In this document: positions 48,737 to 57,955 of the stretch, piece by piece
Layout: every line of letters begins with the position of its first letter
How positions within the stretch are numbered: position 1 is the first letter of the stretch
NCBI GenBank assembly: GCA_937863685.1
Contig: CALMGM010000005.1
Span: 496,001 to 560,000 of the forward strand
Reading direction: 5' to 3'
DNA: 64,000 nucleotides
Origin: an uncultured bacterium
GTDB taxonomy: Bacteria; Edwardsbacteria; AC1; EtOH8
Notes under the pieces: model-generated
Told to the model about the DNA's origin: nothing
The model's input: the letters and a program-made list of their open reading frames with translations, nothing else
The model's database searches: none
Translations under genes and position numbers: made by a program

Positions 48737-50020
48737 TTAACCGACCTGAAGCATCTCCCTCAGTTGCGGCAATGAAATATCCTTGGCTGATACCGGCCCC
48801 AGAACCGCCGCCGCCAAAGCCTCGGGACGGATCACCCTTTGGGCGATCGCCAAAAGGTCATCGGCCGTGACCGCATCGATCTTAGCCAGGGTCTGCCCCA
48901 GGTCCAGGTAGGGCTCCCGGTTTATCTCCATCTTAGCCAAGCGCATCATCCGGTTGGAGGTGCTCTCCAGACCCAGCATCAGATTGCCTTTGAGCTGAGA
49001 CTTGGCGTTGGCCAGTTCCTCCGGCGAGGGCGGCTCCACCAGCAGCCGTTTGAATTCGGCCAGGGTGGTTTCCAAAGATCTTCTGGTCTGCTCCGCCGCC
49101 ACCCCCAGGTAGACCCCGAATATCCCGGTATCGCAGTACAGGTCGGCGAATGAATAGATGGAATAGGCCAAACCCTCCTCCTCCCGGATTTTTTGAAACA
49201 GCCGGGAACTCATTCCTCCCCCGAAGATGGTGTTCAACACCAGCAGGGCGTAACGGCCGGGATCGCCGAAAGGCGGCGCCGGCATCCCCAGGCAGATGTG
49301 CACCTGGGAGGTCTTTTTCTTTTTCACCAATAGCCCCGGGGCCTTTAGGGCGGCGGAGGCGTTCTTTTTGACGACGGGACAAGTTTGGTGCCAGCCCAGG
49401 TATCTCCGGGCCAATTGTTCCAGAGCCCGGTGTTCCACCCGCCCGGCCACCGCCAGCACCATGTTTCCGGGAAGGTAGTTCTTGCGGCGGAAGGCCTGGA
49501 GGTCAGCGATCTTGAAGGATTGACAGTTCTCACGGCTGCCCAGGATGGGATAGCTTAACGGATGCCCGTCGAACAGGGCCTCGGAAAAAAGCTCGTGGAC
49601 AATCTCGTCGGGGGTGTCCTCGACGGCCTTGATCTCCTCCAGGATGACCTGGCGTTCCTTCTCCAGGTCCCGGGGGTCGAAGCGCGGATGGGAGATGACG
49701 TCGGATAGTATGTCCACCGCCTGGGGAAGGTGCTCGTCCAGGACCCGGGCGTAGAAGCAGGTCTCCTCCTTGGAGGTGAAGGCATCCAGGTGCCCGCCGA
49801 TGGATTCCAGAAAGACGGCAATTTCCCGGGCGGTGCGGGTCCGGGTCCCCTTGAACAGCATGTGTTCTATCAGGTGGGACAGACCGTTCTGGCTTAAGCG
49901 CTCATCCCGCGATCCCCGGGCTATCCACAGGCCGACGGCCGCAGAGCGTACATGGGGGATATTCTCGCTTACCAGGGTCAGGCCGTTGGGAAGCACCGAG
50001 CGGTTGTAGGTGATGCTCAT
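48737..50020 (-). CDS. M16 family metallopeptidase
   Basis: HLIEHMLFKGTRTRTAREI (HxxEH); start trimmed from 50110. Confidence 0.93.
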   Translation of the reverse strand: MSITYNRSVLPNGLTLVSENIPHVRSAAVGLWIARGSRDERLSQNGLSHLIEHMLFKGTRTRTAREIAVFLESIGGHLDAFTSKEETCFYARVLDEHLPQAVDILSDVISHPRFDPRDLEKERQVILEEIKAVEDTPDEIVHELFSEALFDGHPLSYPILGSRENCQSFKIADLQAFRRKNYLPGNMVLAVAGRVEHRALEQLARRYLGWHQTCPVVKKNASAALKAPGLLVKKKKTSQVHICLGMPAPPFGDPGRYALLVLNTIFGGGMSSRLFQKIREEEGLAYSIYSFADLYCDTGIFGVYLGVAAEQTRRSLETTLAEFKRLLVEPPSPEELANAKSQLKGNLMLGLESTSNRMMRLAKMEINREPYLDLGQTLAKIDAVTADDLLAIAQRVIRPEALAAAVLGPVSAKDISLPQLREMLQVG

Positions 50021-50055
50021 CTGAAATCCGGCGGGTTGATGATGGCGGTTTGTTT

Positions 50056-51759
50056 TCAACGGACCTTGATGTCCTTCAGGCGGAGCTGCAGCTTCTTCTG
50101 CCCCTGCCATTCGTTCTCCTCCAGCACGAAGGCCATGTCCAGCGAGGCGTCGGGATCTTCGATCTCTTCCAGCGACTCCCCGAAGGAGAATCCGATGGTG
50201 TCGAACACCCGGTGTTTCTGCTTGACCTTGAACTTCAGGTGGTTCTTGCCCACGATATAAGGGCTGCCCACCACCCGCAGTTGCTGGCAGGCCAGCACCG
50301 GATGGCGGTTGCCTGGACCGAAGGGGGCGAATTTGGCAAAACTCCGGGCGGTGTCGAAATCCACTTCGTCCAGGTCGACCAGGGCGTCCAGCACCTGGCT
50401 GGGTATCAAATCCTCGCTGGTCAGTGTCTGCCGGGCGATCTGGTTCACCTTCCGCCGGAACTCCGGGATCTTGGCCGCTTCGATGGACATTCCGGCAGCA
50501 TACTTGTGCCCACCGAAGCCCAGCAGGTGCTCCTGGCAGCCCTTCAATGCCTCGTGCAGGTGGAAGGCGGCGATGGAGCGGGCCGAGCCCTTGCCCTTGT
50601 CGCCGTCCACCGCTATCAGGATTGTGGGGCGGTAGAACTGCTCCACCAGTCTGGAGGCCACGATGCCGATGACCCCCTGGTGCCAGGCTTCGGACTCCAG
50701 CACAATCACCATCTCCTGGTCCAGATCCACCCGCTGTTTCACCATGCCCACCGCATCGGTCAGTATCTGGTCGTCTATCTCCTTGCGTTTGCGGTTTTCC
50801 TGGTCCAGGGTTTTGGCAATGGCAAAGGCCTCGTCCTGATTCTCGGTGATCAACAGCCTTAAGGCCGTGTCGGCCTCGCCGATCCTTCCCACCGCGTTGA
50901 TCCTGGGAGCCAGCATGAACACGATCTGCCCCGAATCCAGCGGTTTCCCGGTCAGCCCGGTCACTTCCAGCAGGGCCCTGATGCCCGGTTTGGCGCTGCT
51001 GCGGATCTTCTCCAATCCATATTTTGCCAGCACCCGGTTCTCTCCGTTCAGCGGGACGATATCGGCCAGGGTGCCCAGGGCCACCAGGTCCAGATTCTCC
51101 TGCAGCTGGGCTTCATCCAGGCCCAGATGTCTATACAGACCCTGCAGCATCTTGTAGGCCACCCCCACCCCGGCCAGCTCCTTGAACTGATAACCGCAAT
51201 CCTGCCGCTTGGGATCCAACACCGCCGCCGCCTGGGGCAGGCTGTCCTTGGGTTCGTGGTGGTCGGTTATAATGCAGTCTATGCCCAGCGACCGGGCCAG
51301 CTCTACCTCCTGGTGGGCGGTGATCCCGCAGTCAACCGAAACAAGCAGCCTGACTCCGCGTTTCTGGGCCTCCTCGATCCCGCCGGGGGATATGCCGTAG
51401 CCCTCCCTGGCCCGGTTGGGAAGATAACAGCTGACCTCGCCCCCCAGGTATGACAGGGACCGCCACAACAGGGCGGTCCCGGTGATCCCGTCGACGTCAT
51501 AATCGCCGTAGATCATTATCCGTTCCTTTTCCCGCAGGGCTTTCTCCAGCCGGATCACGGTGATGTCCATGTCTTTCATGGTGAAGGGATCATGACAATC
51601 GCTCATCCTAGGGTCCAGGAAAAGCCGGGCCTCCTGTGCATTTTTGACGCCCCGGGCCAGCAGCAGCCGGGCCACCAGGGGTGTCACCTCCATAGAGATG
51701 GCCAGCTCCTTTACCACTTGCTCGTCCCCGCCGGGGGGGAATATCCATTTTCTTTCCAT
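50056..51759 (-). CDS. recJ: Single-stranded-DNA-specific exonuclease RecJ
   Basis: IMIYGDYDVDGITGTALLWRSL; CIITDHHEPKDSLPQA; GSARSIAAFHLHEAL; start trimmed from 51876. Confidence 0.93.
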   Translation of the reverse strand: MERKWIFPPGGDEQVVKELAISMEVTPLVARLLLARGVKNAQEARLFLDPRMSDCHDPFTMKDMDITVIRLEKALREKERIMIYGDYDVDGITGTALLWRSLSYLGGEVSCYLPNRAREGYGISPGGIEEAQKRGVRLLVSVDCGITAHQEVELARSLGIDCIITDHHEPKDSLPQAAAVLDPKRQDCGYQFKELAGVGVAYKMLQGLYRHLGLDEAQLQENLDLVALGTLADIVPLNGENRVLAKYGLEKIRSSAKPGIRALLEVTGLTGKPLDSGQIVFMLAPRINAVGRIGEADTALRLLITENQDEAFAIAKTLDQENRKRKEIDDQILTDAVGMVKQRVDLDQEMVIVLESEAWHQGVIGIVASRLVEQFYRPTILIAVDGDKGKGSARSIAAFHLHEALKGCQEHLLGFGGHKYAAGMSIEAAKIPEFRRKVNQIARQTLTSEDLIPSQVLDALVDLDEVDFDTARSFAKFAPFGPGNRHPVLACQQLRVVGSPYIVGKNHLKFKVKQKHRVFDTIGFSFGESLEEIEDPDASLDMAFVLEENEWQGQKKLQLRLKDIKVR

Positions 51760-51787
51760 ATATCCTGATGTTTTTTTTCGTGAAAAA

Positions 51788-52177
51788 GGACAGGACCTGT
51801 AAGCCGAGTTCCGTATCCCGCATAGCGGGACGGCGATCATCTCTCTGGTCCCGGCCCTGGGGCCGGGATCAAGCAACCCACCCTTCCGCCTTCCGGACGG
51901 GCCGTCCTTGTACCGCTGTTTCCAGCGGGGCGGCGGAATCTATTTGGTCTTGCTCCGGCAGGGGCTTGCCATGCCCTGGAAGTTGCCTTACCAGGCGGTG
52001 AGCTCTTACCTCGCCTTTTCACCCTTGCCCCGCCGAAGCGGGGCGGTATATTCTCTGTGGCGCTTTCCGTATCCGCCGGTTGCCGGCGGATCCCCCGGTA
52101 TTCCCGGGGCTGCCTGCCCTCTGGAGCTCGGACTTTCCTCCCCGTCTAAAAGGCGGGGCGATCGCCCGGTCCTGTCC
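51788..52177 (-). ncRNA. rnpB: RNase P RNA (bacterial type A-like)
   Basis: Minus strand GAGGAAAGTCCGAGCTC; CCACAGAGAATATACCGCC; GGGTGAAAAGGCGAGGTAAGAGCTCACC; AACTCGGCTTACAGGTCC; ends pair GGACAGGACC. Confidence 0.95.
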
Positions 52178-52186
52178 AATCGCTCA

Positions 52187-52768
52187 TTATAATTCCGGGG
52201 CGGCCTCCTTGTCAATGGCCAGGTTGGCCAGCCGGTCGGCCAGCCGGTTCTGAAGCCGGGGTACCGCCCGGATCTCCCACTTTTCCAGCCCGGCCAGCAG
52301 CTCCTGGACCTGGACGAAAAGCTTTTTCAGCCGGGGCTCCTTTATCCGGTAACTGCCGTTGATCTGGTTGGCCAGCAGTTCGCTGTCTGTCTGGATGGAC
52401 AGTTGGGAGAATCCCCGCTCCTTGGCCAGCCTCAGCCCAAAGATCAGGGCCTGGTATTCTGCCTCGTTGTTGGTGGCCTTGCCCAGATACTGGCTGAGCT
52501 CGGCCAGGATGTTACCGTGGCTGTCCATCAGGGCCGCCCCGGCCCCGGCCTGGCCGGGATTTCCCCGGGCCGCGCCGTCCACCGCCAGAGTCACCTGGGA
52601 AATGCCGAAATCGGTTTCGATCTTGTCGGCCAGGGCCACCAGAGCCTCCTTGAGAGTGTCCTTGGAGCAGCCCATGGACTGGGAGATGTCCTCCATGGGG
52701 TGGCCCGAGGCCACCTTCCGCAGAACTACCGAAAGTTTGGAATATATCTGGTCCTTGTCTTTGGTCAT
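52187..52768 (-). CDS. Ribonuclease HI-like protein
   Basis: VTLAVDGAARGNPGQAGAGAALMDSHG; NNEAEYQALIFGLRLA; QTDSELLANQINGSYRIK. Confidence 0.9.
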   Translation of the reverse strand: MTKDKDQIYSKLSVVLRKVASGHPMEDISQSMGCSKDTLKEALVALADKIETDFGISQVTLAVDGAARGNPGQAGAGAALMDSHGNILAELSQYLGKATNNEAEYQALIFGLRLAKERGFSQLSIQTDSELLANQINGSYRIKEPRLKKLFVQVQELLAGLEKWEIRAVPRLQNRLADRLANLAIDKEAAPEL

Positions 52769-52789
52769 AATGCTACCTCGATAATATTA

Positions 52790-53503
52790 CTATTGCTGGG
52801 GAGGCTGCCAGATAAGTATCCGTCCGCAGTTTTCGCAGGTTATCACCTTGTCCATGTCCCGGATGCGGTTGAGCAGTTGGGTGGGCAGGTTGCCGAAACA
52901 TCCTCCGCAGGCGCCGTTCCTGACCGTCACCACCGCGATCCCGTTGCGGGCCTTGCCGATCCTGTCGTACAGGGCCAGGATGTCCCCGGGCAGGCTGGTC
53001 AGCGCCTGCTGTTTGTTCTTCTTCATCTCATCGTTCTGAGCCGAAAAAGCAGCCGCCTCCCTGTCCAGCTCCTGTTGTTTCCCCCGGCTCTGGCTTTCAG
53101 CCAGCTTAAAGACATTCTTCTCCTCTGATTCCTGCAGGCCCAGTTTCTCCAGATTCTCCATGATGGCTAATATCTGTTCCTCGATATCGGCGATCTTCTT
53201 TTTCTCCCCCTCAATCTCATGCAGCATGGTGGAGTATTCCTTGTTGGTCTTAACCGACAATAGCTGAGTCTGGTGTTTCTTGATATTGGCCAATGTCTGC
53301 TCCACCTCCTGTTCCAGGCCTTTCCTCTGCTTGGCCAGGTCGTTCTGCTGCCGGGTCACTTCTTCCAGTCGGGACCGCGATTGTTTGAGACTTTCTTGGA
53401 TATCTGCTATATTCTTCGGGATCTGGTCCAGCCGACTTTGGTTGGCCCTGATCTGGTCATCCAGCTTTTGGATCTGGTAGATGGCTTCTAGAATTTCCTT
53501 CAT
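52790..53503 (-). CDS. C4 zinc-ribbon coiled-coil protein (CT398/CdsZ-like)
   Basis: Long coiled coil; CGGCFGNLPTQLLNRIRDMDKVITCENCGRIL. Confidence 0.85.
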   Translation of the reverse strand: MKEILEAIYQIQKLDDQIRANQSRLDQIPKNIADIQESLKQSRSRLEEVTRQQNDLAKQRKGLEQEVEQTLANIKKHQTQLLSVKTNKEYSTMLHEIEGEKKKIADIEEQILAIMENLEKLGLQESEEKNVFKLAESQSRGKQQELDREAAAFSAQNDEMKKNKQQALTSLPGDILALYDRIGKARNGIAVVTVRNGACGGCFGNLPTQLLNRIRDMDKVITCENCGRILIWQPPQQ

Positions 53504-53527
53504 GTTACGACTTCTCTCCGGGTGAAT

Positions 53528-53562
53528 TTAAAAAGTGCGTTCCCCTGTATCGGGAAACGCAC
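53528..53562 (-). terminator. Leader-embedded intrinsic terminator
   Basis: Minus strand GTGCGTTTCCC-GATAC-AGGGGAACGCAC then TTTTTA, upstream of the zinc-ribbon gene. Confidence 0.7.
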
Positions 53563-53565
53563 CGG

Positions 53566-53670
53566 CTAAAACCAATGCCTGTCGGCAGGAGTGCTCTGGG
53601 CCGGCCGGCTTATCTTGAAATTACATTTCCTCATGGCTGGGGGACGGATCATTCGGTCCTCTTTCTTCAT
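53566..53670 (-). CDS. Candidate 34-aa leader ORF (not in ORF track)
   Basis: MKKEDRMIRPPAMRKCNFKISRPAQSTPADRHWF*; starts within about 10 nt of the predicted TSS. Confidence 0.35.
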   Translation of the reverse strand: MKKEDRMIRPPAMRKCNFKISRPAQSTPADRHWF

Positions 53671-53682
53671 CTTGACGATTTC

Positions 53683-53712
53683 ATTTTAGCACCAAAGAAC
53701 GAGCCCTGTCAA
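53683..53712 (-). promoter_or_regulatory. Sigma70-type promoter (minus strand)
   Basis: TTGACA (53712-53707) - 18 nt - TAAAAT (53688-53683). Confidence 0.65.
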
Positions 53713-53730
53713 TAAAAATATATTTTTAAC

Positions 53731-53758
53731 TTGACAAATCGGGATTTTGATATATAAT
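53731..53758 (+). promoter_or_regulatory. Consensus sigma70 promoter for tetR-type gene
   Basis: TTGACA (53731-53736) - 16 nt - TATAAT (53753-53758). Confidence 0.75.
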
Positions 53759-53772
53759 ATACACTGTGTATA
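53758..53772. promoter_or_regulatory. Putative TetR-family operator
   Basis: Perfect inverted repeat TATACAC-T-GTGTATA overlapping the -10/+1 region. Confidence 0.6.
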
Positions 53773-53789
53773 CTAAATCAAGGAGGCCC

Positions 53790-54428
53790 ATGGGCAAAAA
53801 AAGAGAGCAGCTCCGCCGGGACAAGGAGCAACGGATACTGGGCGCCGCCCAGCAGCTTTTCATATCCCGCGGCTACCGGAATATCACCTTCAGGGATATC
53901 GCCGCCCAGGCTGGCTTTACCAGACGTACGATCTATGCCTACTACCCCACCAAGGAGGAGTTGATCATGACCCTGCATCTGGAGGGTCTGCAGGAACGAC
54001 TGGTGGTGTTGGAGAAGGCCATGGCTTCGTCCAAGACCGGTCTGTCCAAGATCGACGCCTTCGGCCGGGCCTACTTCCGCCACTACCAGGCCCATCCGGA
54101 CCAGCTTCTGCTGCAGGTGATTTTGGACACCGAGAAGCTGGACCATGCCAAAATATCCCCCGGCCTGATGTCCCGTTTCCGGCAGGCCAACGACCTGGGG
54201 CATGAACAGCTGGAGGGGGCCCTGACCCTGGGCAAAAAGGACGGAACCATTTCGCCCGACATCAACGTCAAGCTGTATTTTGTCTACCTGGTCTTTACCC
54301 TGCGGGCCATAGCCAAACAGACCCTGTTTCCCGCCCTGCTGCCGGTCGAGCGCTTTGGCGAAAAATTCTATTACGATTACCTGAAACTGCTGCTGAAAGC
54401 CCTGGCCCCGGATGAATCTAAAATTTAA
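53790..54428 (+). CDS. TetR/AcrR family transcriptional regulator
   Basis: ILGAAQQLFISRGYRNITFRDIAAQAGFTRRTIYAYYPTKEELI; ATG at 53790 preceded by AAGGAGG. Confidence 0.93.
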   Translation: MGKKREQLRRDKEQRILGAAQQLFISRGYRNITFRDIAAQAGFTRRTIYAYYPTKEELIMTLHLEGLQERLVVLEKAMASSKTGLSKIDAFGRAYFRHYQAHPDQLLLQVILDTEKLDHAKISPGLMSRFRQANDLGHEQLEGALTLGKKDGTISPDINVKLYFVYLVFTLRAIAKQTLFPALLPVERFGEKFYYDYLKLLLKALAPDESKI

Positions 54429-54444
54429 TTCAAAGGAGGCAAAG

Positions 54445-56772
54445 ATGAAACGGTCAGCATTGATCATTCTTCTGACCACAGTATCATTTTGGAAGCCGGC
54501 CGTCGGCCAGCCGGCCTTTAAGGTTATGACCGCCGACACCAATGTCAACCACGCTGCGGCCATAGCAGTGGCCGACCTGAACCGGGATGGACTGCCCGAT
54601 CTGGTGGCCGCCTCCTGGGGCAACCCGCCCAGCAGCGCCGACTACCGGGGGGTTCGCTACAGCCTGGGCCAGGACAGCGCGGCCTCTTCCTGGACCTGTC
54701 GGCCGGTCGATTCCAGTTATCAGCCCATGGGAGTGGAGGCGGCAGATATCGACGGAGATAGCCTCTGTGATGTGGCGGCCTGCAGCTGGACATCAAATGA
54801 CCTGGCCTGGTGGGGTAACGACGGAGGGAATCCGATCGTATGGACCAAACATGCCATCGATTCCAATTTCACCAATGCCCATGAGATCCATGCCGCCGAT
54901 GTTGACGGGGATGGTGATTTGGACATCATTGCTGCAGCGGCCGGCGTCAATCAAGTGGCAGTTTGGTATAACGACGGTTCCCAGCCGCCGGTTTGGACCA
55001 AGCAGGTGATAGATTCCGCCTTCGGCGGGGCCCGTTCGGTGGTGGCGTCCGACTTTGACGGGGACGGCGACCTGGACCTGGCCGGTGCCGCCGTGCTCAT
55101 CGACCAGGCGGCCTGGTGGAGGAACGAGGGAGGATCGCCGGCCGTCTGGACCAAGTACGTGATCGATGATGCTTTTGACACCGCCCATCGCCTGAACTGG
55201 GTCGACCTGGATCAGGACGGGCGGATAGATCTGGTGGGCGCCGGATACTCCGGCTCCATAGCCTGGTGGCGCAACAGCGCCGGATCGCCCATTGACTGGG
55301 TCAAGCAGGTGGTAGCCCCGGAATATCCCGGGGGTATGGTGGCCCACGCCGCAGACATGGACGGCGACGGCGACATCGACATCATCGGGACCAACCAGGT
55401 CAATGATCTGGTCAGCGTCTGGACCAATGAAGGAGGCGCGCCCCCGGCCTGGACGGAATGCCGGTGGAGCTTTCCCGGACCCTGGCCCATACTGCCCTAC
55501 GACCTGGACCACGACGGGGCCCCGGACATCGTCACCGGCGGATATTACGAAAGCGCATGGTTTCGTAACCTTTCCCGCTTGCGGCTGTCGGCTGATCTGG
55601 CTTTCTGCAGTCTGTCTCCCGGTGACAGCATAATTGTTCGTCTTTACCTTCCCTTGCGGTACGGGAAGACAGCAACCGTAGATATTTCTCCGGCCCTTGA
55701 CAATACGCCGACACTGGGTTTTATAAACCTGACCCTTGATCGAACTACCATCTCATCTCCCGATAGTTGCCAACTGACAATCAAGGCTTCCCCGGATGCC
55801 TCGCCGGGTAAATACGGGATCTCGATAATCTCAAGCGATGGCATTGACACCTTGGAAGCAGAAGGAATGATCGAGGTCGAGATCATCGGACAGGGACAGG
55901 CAGTCTGCATAGGCGCCGACCGGAAAATGATGGATCTGGTCCGATCTGTGTGGGGTGCTACCGACAGCCTGTGGAACGTCCCATCCACCCTGGGCAGTAA
56001 TTACCAAGCGGTGATAATAGAGAGCGGAGCCGGACCGGCCGATACTGCCAAGTTGCGAAGCTTCATCGGAAACGGCGGGCGGATTCTGCTGACCGCCAAC
56101 ACTCCTTACGATCTGTGCGCCGGCACCGGGTTGTCCGCCGTCAGCGGCTGGCTGGGCGCCTCCACTTTTGCTTTTTATACCGGAGCCGGGATATCAATCA
56201 TATCCAATTATAATGAGCCGTTTGGTTTCAGCGGCATTTCCTCTGGCGACACTTTGGGAATAGCGGTTTCGGGATGCGGCCGGCTGACTGGCCTCACGGC
56301 CAATGCCACTTCTATAGCCCATCTGGGCTCGGTCGGCAGCGCTATTGCCGGGGCTTACTGCCATTACGGCAGCGGGCACAGTTTCTATTACACCGGGGGA
56401 GCCGGAATCAGCCCGGCCAGCGATTCCCTGCTGGCCGCCTTCCTGAAGAACCCGGCCCTGGGGGTGGGAGCAGCATCCCAGGGAAGCACCCTGCCCGTGC
56501 CCCTGGCGCTGAGCGTGAGGCCCAACCCCATGACCCGTTCCTGTCGAATTGACTTTAGCCTGCCGGTCTCCGGCCCGGCCGATCTTTCGGTGTACGATAT
56601 TGCCGGCAGGAAAGTTTTCTCCATTTTGCACCGGCCGATGGTCCGGGGCCCCCAGACGGCATATTGGAACGGCCGGTCGGACGGGGGGATGAGATGCGCC
56701 TCGGGGGTTTACTTTATGCGGTGCACCACGCCGGCCGGTGTAGTCACTCAAAAAGTGCTGCTGCTAAAATAG
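54445..56772 (+). CDS. Secreted FG-GAP/VCBS repeat protein with C-terminal T9SS/FlgD-like domain
   Basis: Signal peptide MKRSALIILLTTVSFWKPAVG; repeated DVDGDGDLDIIAAA; C-terminal SVRPNPMTRSCRIDFSL..VYDIAGRKVF..YWNGRSDGG. Confidence 0.88.
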   Translation: MKRSALIILLTTVSFWKPAVGQPAFKVMTADTNVNHAAAIAVADLNRDGLPDLVAASWGNPPSSADYRGVRYSLGQDSAASSWTCRPVDSSYQPMGVEAADIDGDSLCDVAACSWTSNDLAWWGNDGGNPIVWTKHAIDSNFTNAHEIHAADVDGDGDLDIIAAAAGVNQVAVWYNDGSQPPVWTKQVIDSAFGGARSVVASDFDGDGDLDLAGAAVLIDQAAWWRNEGGSPAVWTKYVIDDAFDTAHRLNWVDLDQDGRIDLVGAGYSGSIAWWRNSAGSPIDWVKQVVAPEYPGGMVAHAADMDGDGDIDIIGTNQVNDLVSVWTNEGGAPPAWTECRWSFPGPWPILPYDLDHDGAPDIVTGGYYESAWFRNLSRLRLSADLAFCSLSPGDSIIVRLYLPLRYGKTATVDISPALDNTPTLGFINLTLDRTTISSPDSCQLTIKASPDASPGKYGISIISSDGIDTLEAEGMIEVEIIGQGQAVCIGADRKMMDLVRSVWGATDSLWNVPSTLGSNYQAVIIESGAGPADTAKLRSFIGNGGRILLTANTPYDLCAGTGLSAVSGWLGASTFAFYTGAGISIISNYNEPFGFSGISSGDTLGIAVSGCGRLTGLTANATSIAHLGSVGSAIAGAYCHYGSGHSFYYTGGAGISPASDSLLAAFLKNPALGVGAASQGSTLPVPLALSVRPNPMTRSCRIDFSLPVSGPADLSVYDIAGRKVFSILHRPMVRGPQTAYWNGRSDGGMRCASGVYFMRCTTPAGVVTQKVLLLK

Positions 56773-56790
56773 CATAAATAGGGTATGAAA

Positions 56791-56817
56791 AAAACCAGAC
56801 CGTTTGGTCTGGTTTTT
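56791..56817. terminator. Bidirectional terminator between convergent operons
   Basis: AAAACCAGACC-GTTT-GGTCTGGTTTTT. Confidence 0.88.
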
Positions 56818-56884
56818 CCGAAGCGGGCATGCTGTCTGGTTGAGTATCAACAAGCTTTTCCCTTTATACTTGTTGTCACTCGGT

Positions 56885-57157
56885 TCAATTCGCCTCCAGG
56901 GACATCCTGGCCGGCTGGTCCTGGTGGCACTCCCGGCAAACAACCTCACAGTTGGCGGCGATGTCGATGATACCGTTGGCCAGTTGCAACCGGTGGCGGG
57001 CAAGCCAGCCCTCCGGATCATGCAGCATGCCGTGCTTGTCCCAGTGCAGACCGCGGCTGCATGGCACTTTGCGTCCATCAACGACCTTGGTAGATTCACA
57101 CTTTCCTTCGGCCCTCTCCCAGGCCTTTTTCAGAGTCTCCTCGGAAAAAAACATCAT
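56885..57157 (-). CDS. Small HNH-like zinc-binding protein
   Basis: LKKAWERAEGKCESTKVV..VPCSRGLHWDKHG..WLARHRLQLANGIIDIAANCEVVCRECHQ; start overlaps the upstream stop. Confidence 0.65.
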   Translation of the reverse strand: MMFFSEETLKKAWERAEGKCESTKVVDGRKVPCSRGLHWDKHGMLHDPEGWLARHRLQLANGIIDIAANCEVVCRECHQDQPARMSLEAN

Positions 57158-57783
57158 TTGACCTCCTCGTTTAAGTTCCCGTCGCCGCCGGCCCGTGGAT
57201 AGAAGCAGTACTTGCGGCGCTGGTGTATCTTCTTGTAGGGACAATCCCGGGAATCACAGCAGGCAAATTCAAATCCCCGGGCAAATAGATCGGTCTGAAC
57301 GGCCGGGAACCGATGAGCCAGCCCGCAGACCGGCGGCGGCTTTTTGCCGAAACCATCGGGGCGTTCCAGGGCCTGGGTCAATCTTTGGTGCAGCTCCGCC
57401 AGAGCGAACGGCTTTTTCATGAATTGGGCCTCCCCGGGGATCTCTCCCGGGCCGGGCTGACTGCCGGAAACTATCAGAGTAATCAGCTCCGGCTTGATCC
57501 CGATCAATTTCCGGTGCAATTCGATGCCGCTGCCGTCCGGCAGGACCAGGTCGGTGAGCAACAGCCGGATCGCTTGCTGGTTCTCTCCAAAAAGCTGTTC
57601 GGCCCGATTGAAGCTGTCGGCGGTCAGAACGGCATAACCATTGTTCTGGAGAAGAAACGCCTCGATCTCCCGCATGGCTTTCTCGTCCTCCACCAGCAGA
57701 ATGGTTTTATCCGCCTCCTGATCGCGCGATTCTGATGATCCGACCGGTACCGGGTTTAAGCCAGCTTTAAAAGCCCCGTCCAT
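57154..57783 (-). CDS. Response-regulator receiver protein with Cys-rich C-terminal tail
   Basis: TILLVEDEKAMREIEAFLLQNNGYAV; LLLTDLVLPDGSGIEL; FMKKPFALAEL; tail CGLAHRF..CCDSRDCPYKKIHQRRKYCFYP. Confidence 0.85.
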   Translation of the reverse strand: MDGAFKAGLNPVPVGSSESRDQEADKTILLVEDEKAMREIEAFLLQNNGYAVLTADSFNRAEQLFGENQQAIRLLLTDLVLPDGSGIELHRKLIGIKPELITLIVSGSQPGPGEIPGEAQFMKKPFALAELHQRLTQALERPDGFGKKPPPVCGLAHRFPAVQTDLFARGFEFACCDSRDCPYKKIHQRRKYCFYPRAGGDGNLNEEVK

Positions 57784-57955
57784 CCATCCTTTCGGCCATC
57801 ACCATTGAGTTCTGGTACAGGATCATCCTGCGAGGCTGCTCGGCCCGCCTCAGGGCGCTGATCACGATCTTGTCCCGGTCGTGGGCCAGCACCTTTCCAT
57901 AATATTCCCTGCCGTTGCTAAGCAGGAAATGGTATATGTGGATTCTATCGTACAT
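57767..57955 (-). CDS. 62-aa small protein, possibly Sm/Hfq-like fold
   Basis: MYDRIHIYHFLLSNGREYYGKVLAHDRDKIVISALRRAEQPRRMILYQNSMVMAERMDGRGF; start trimmed from 58030; overlaps the receiver gene. Confidence 0.5.
   Translation of the reverse strand: MYDRIHIYHFLLSNGREYYGKVLAHDRDKIVISALRRAEQPRRMILYQNSMVMAERMDGRGF

Noticed and set aside
51608-52215. ORFs overlapping the RNase P RNA (e.g. 51768-52001, 51837-52022, 51908-52192, 52006-52215)
   Set aside because: Region matches conserved RNase P RNA sequence blocks; ORFs are incidental
53778-54623. Minus-strand 281-aa ORF opposite tetR
   Set aside because: The TetR HTH on the plus strand with promoter and SD is far better supported
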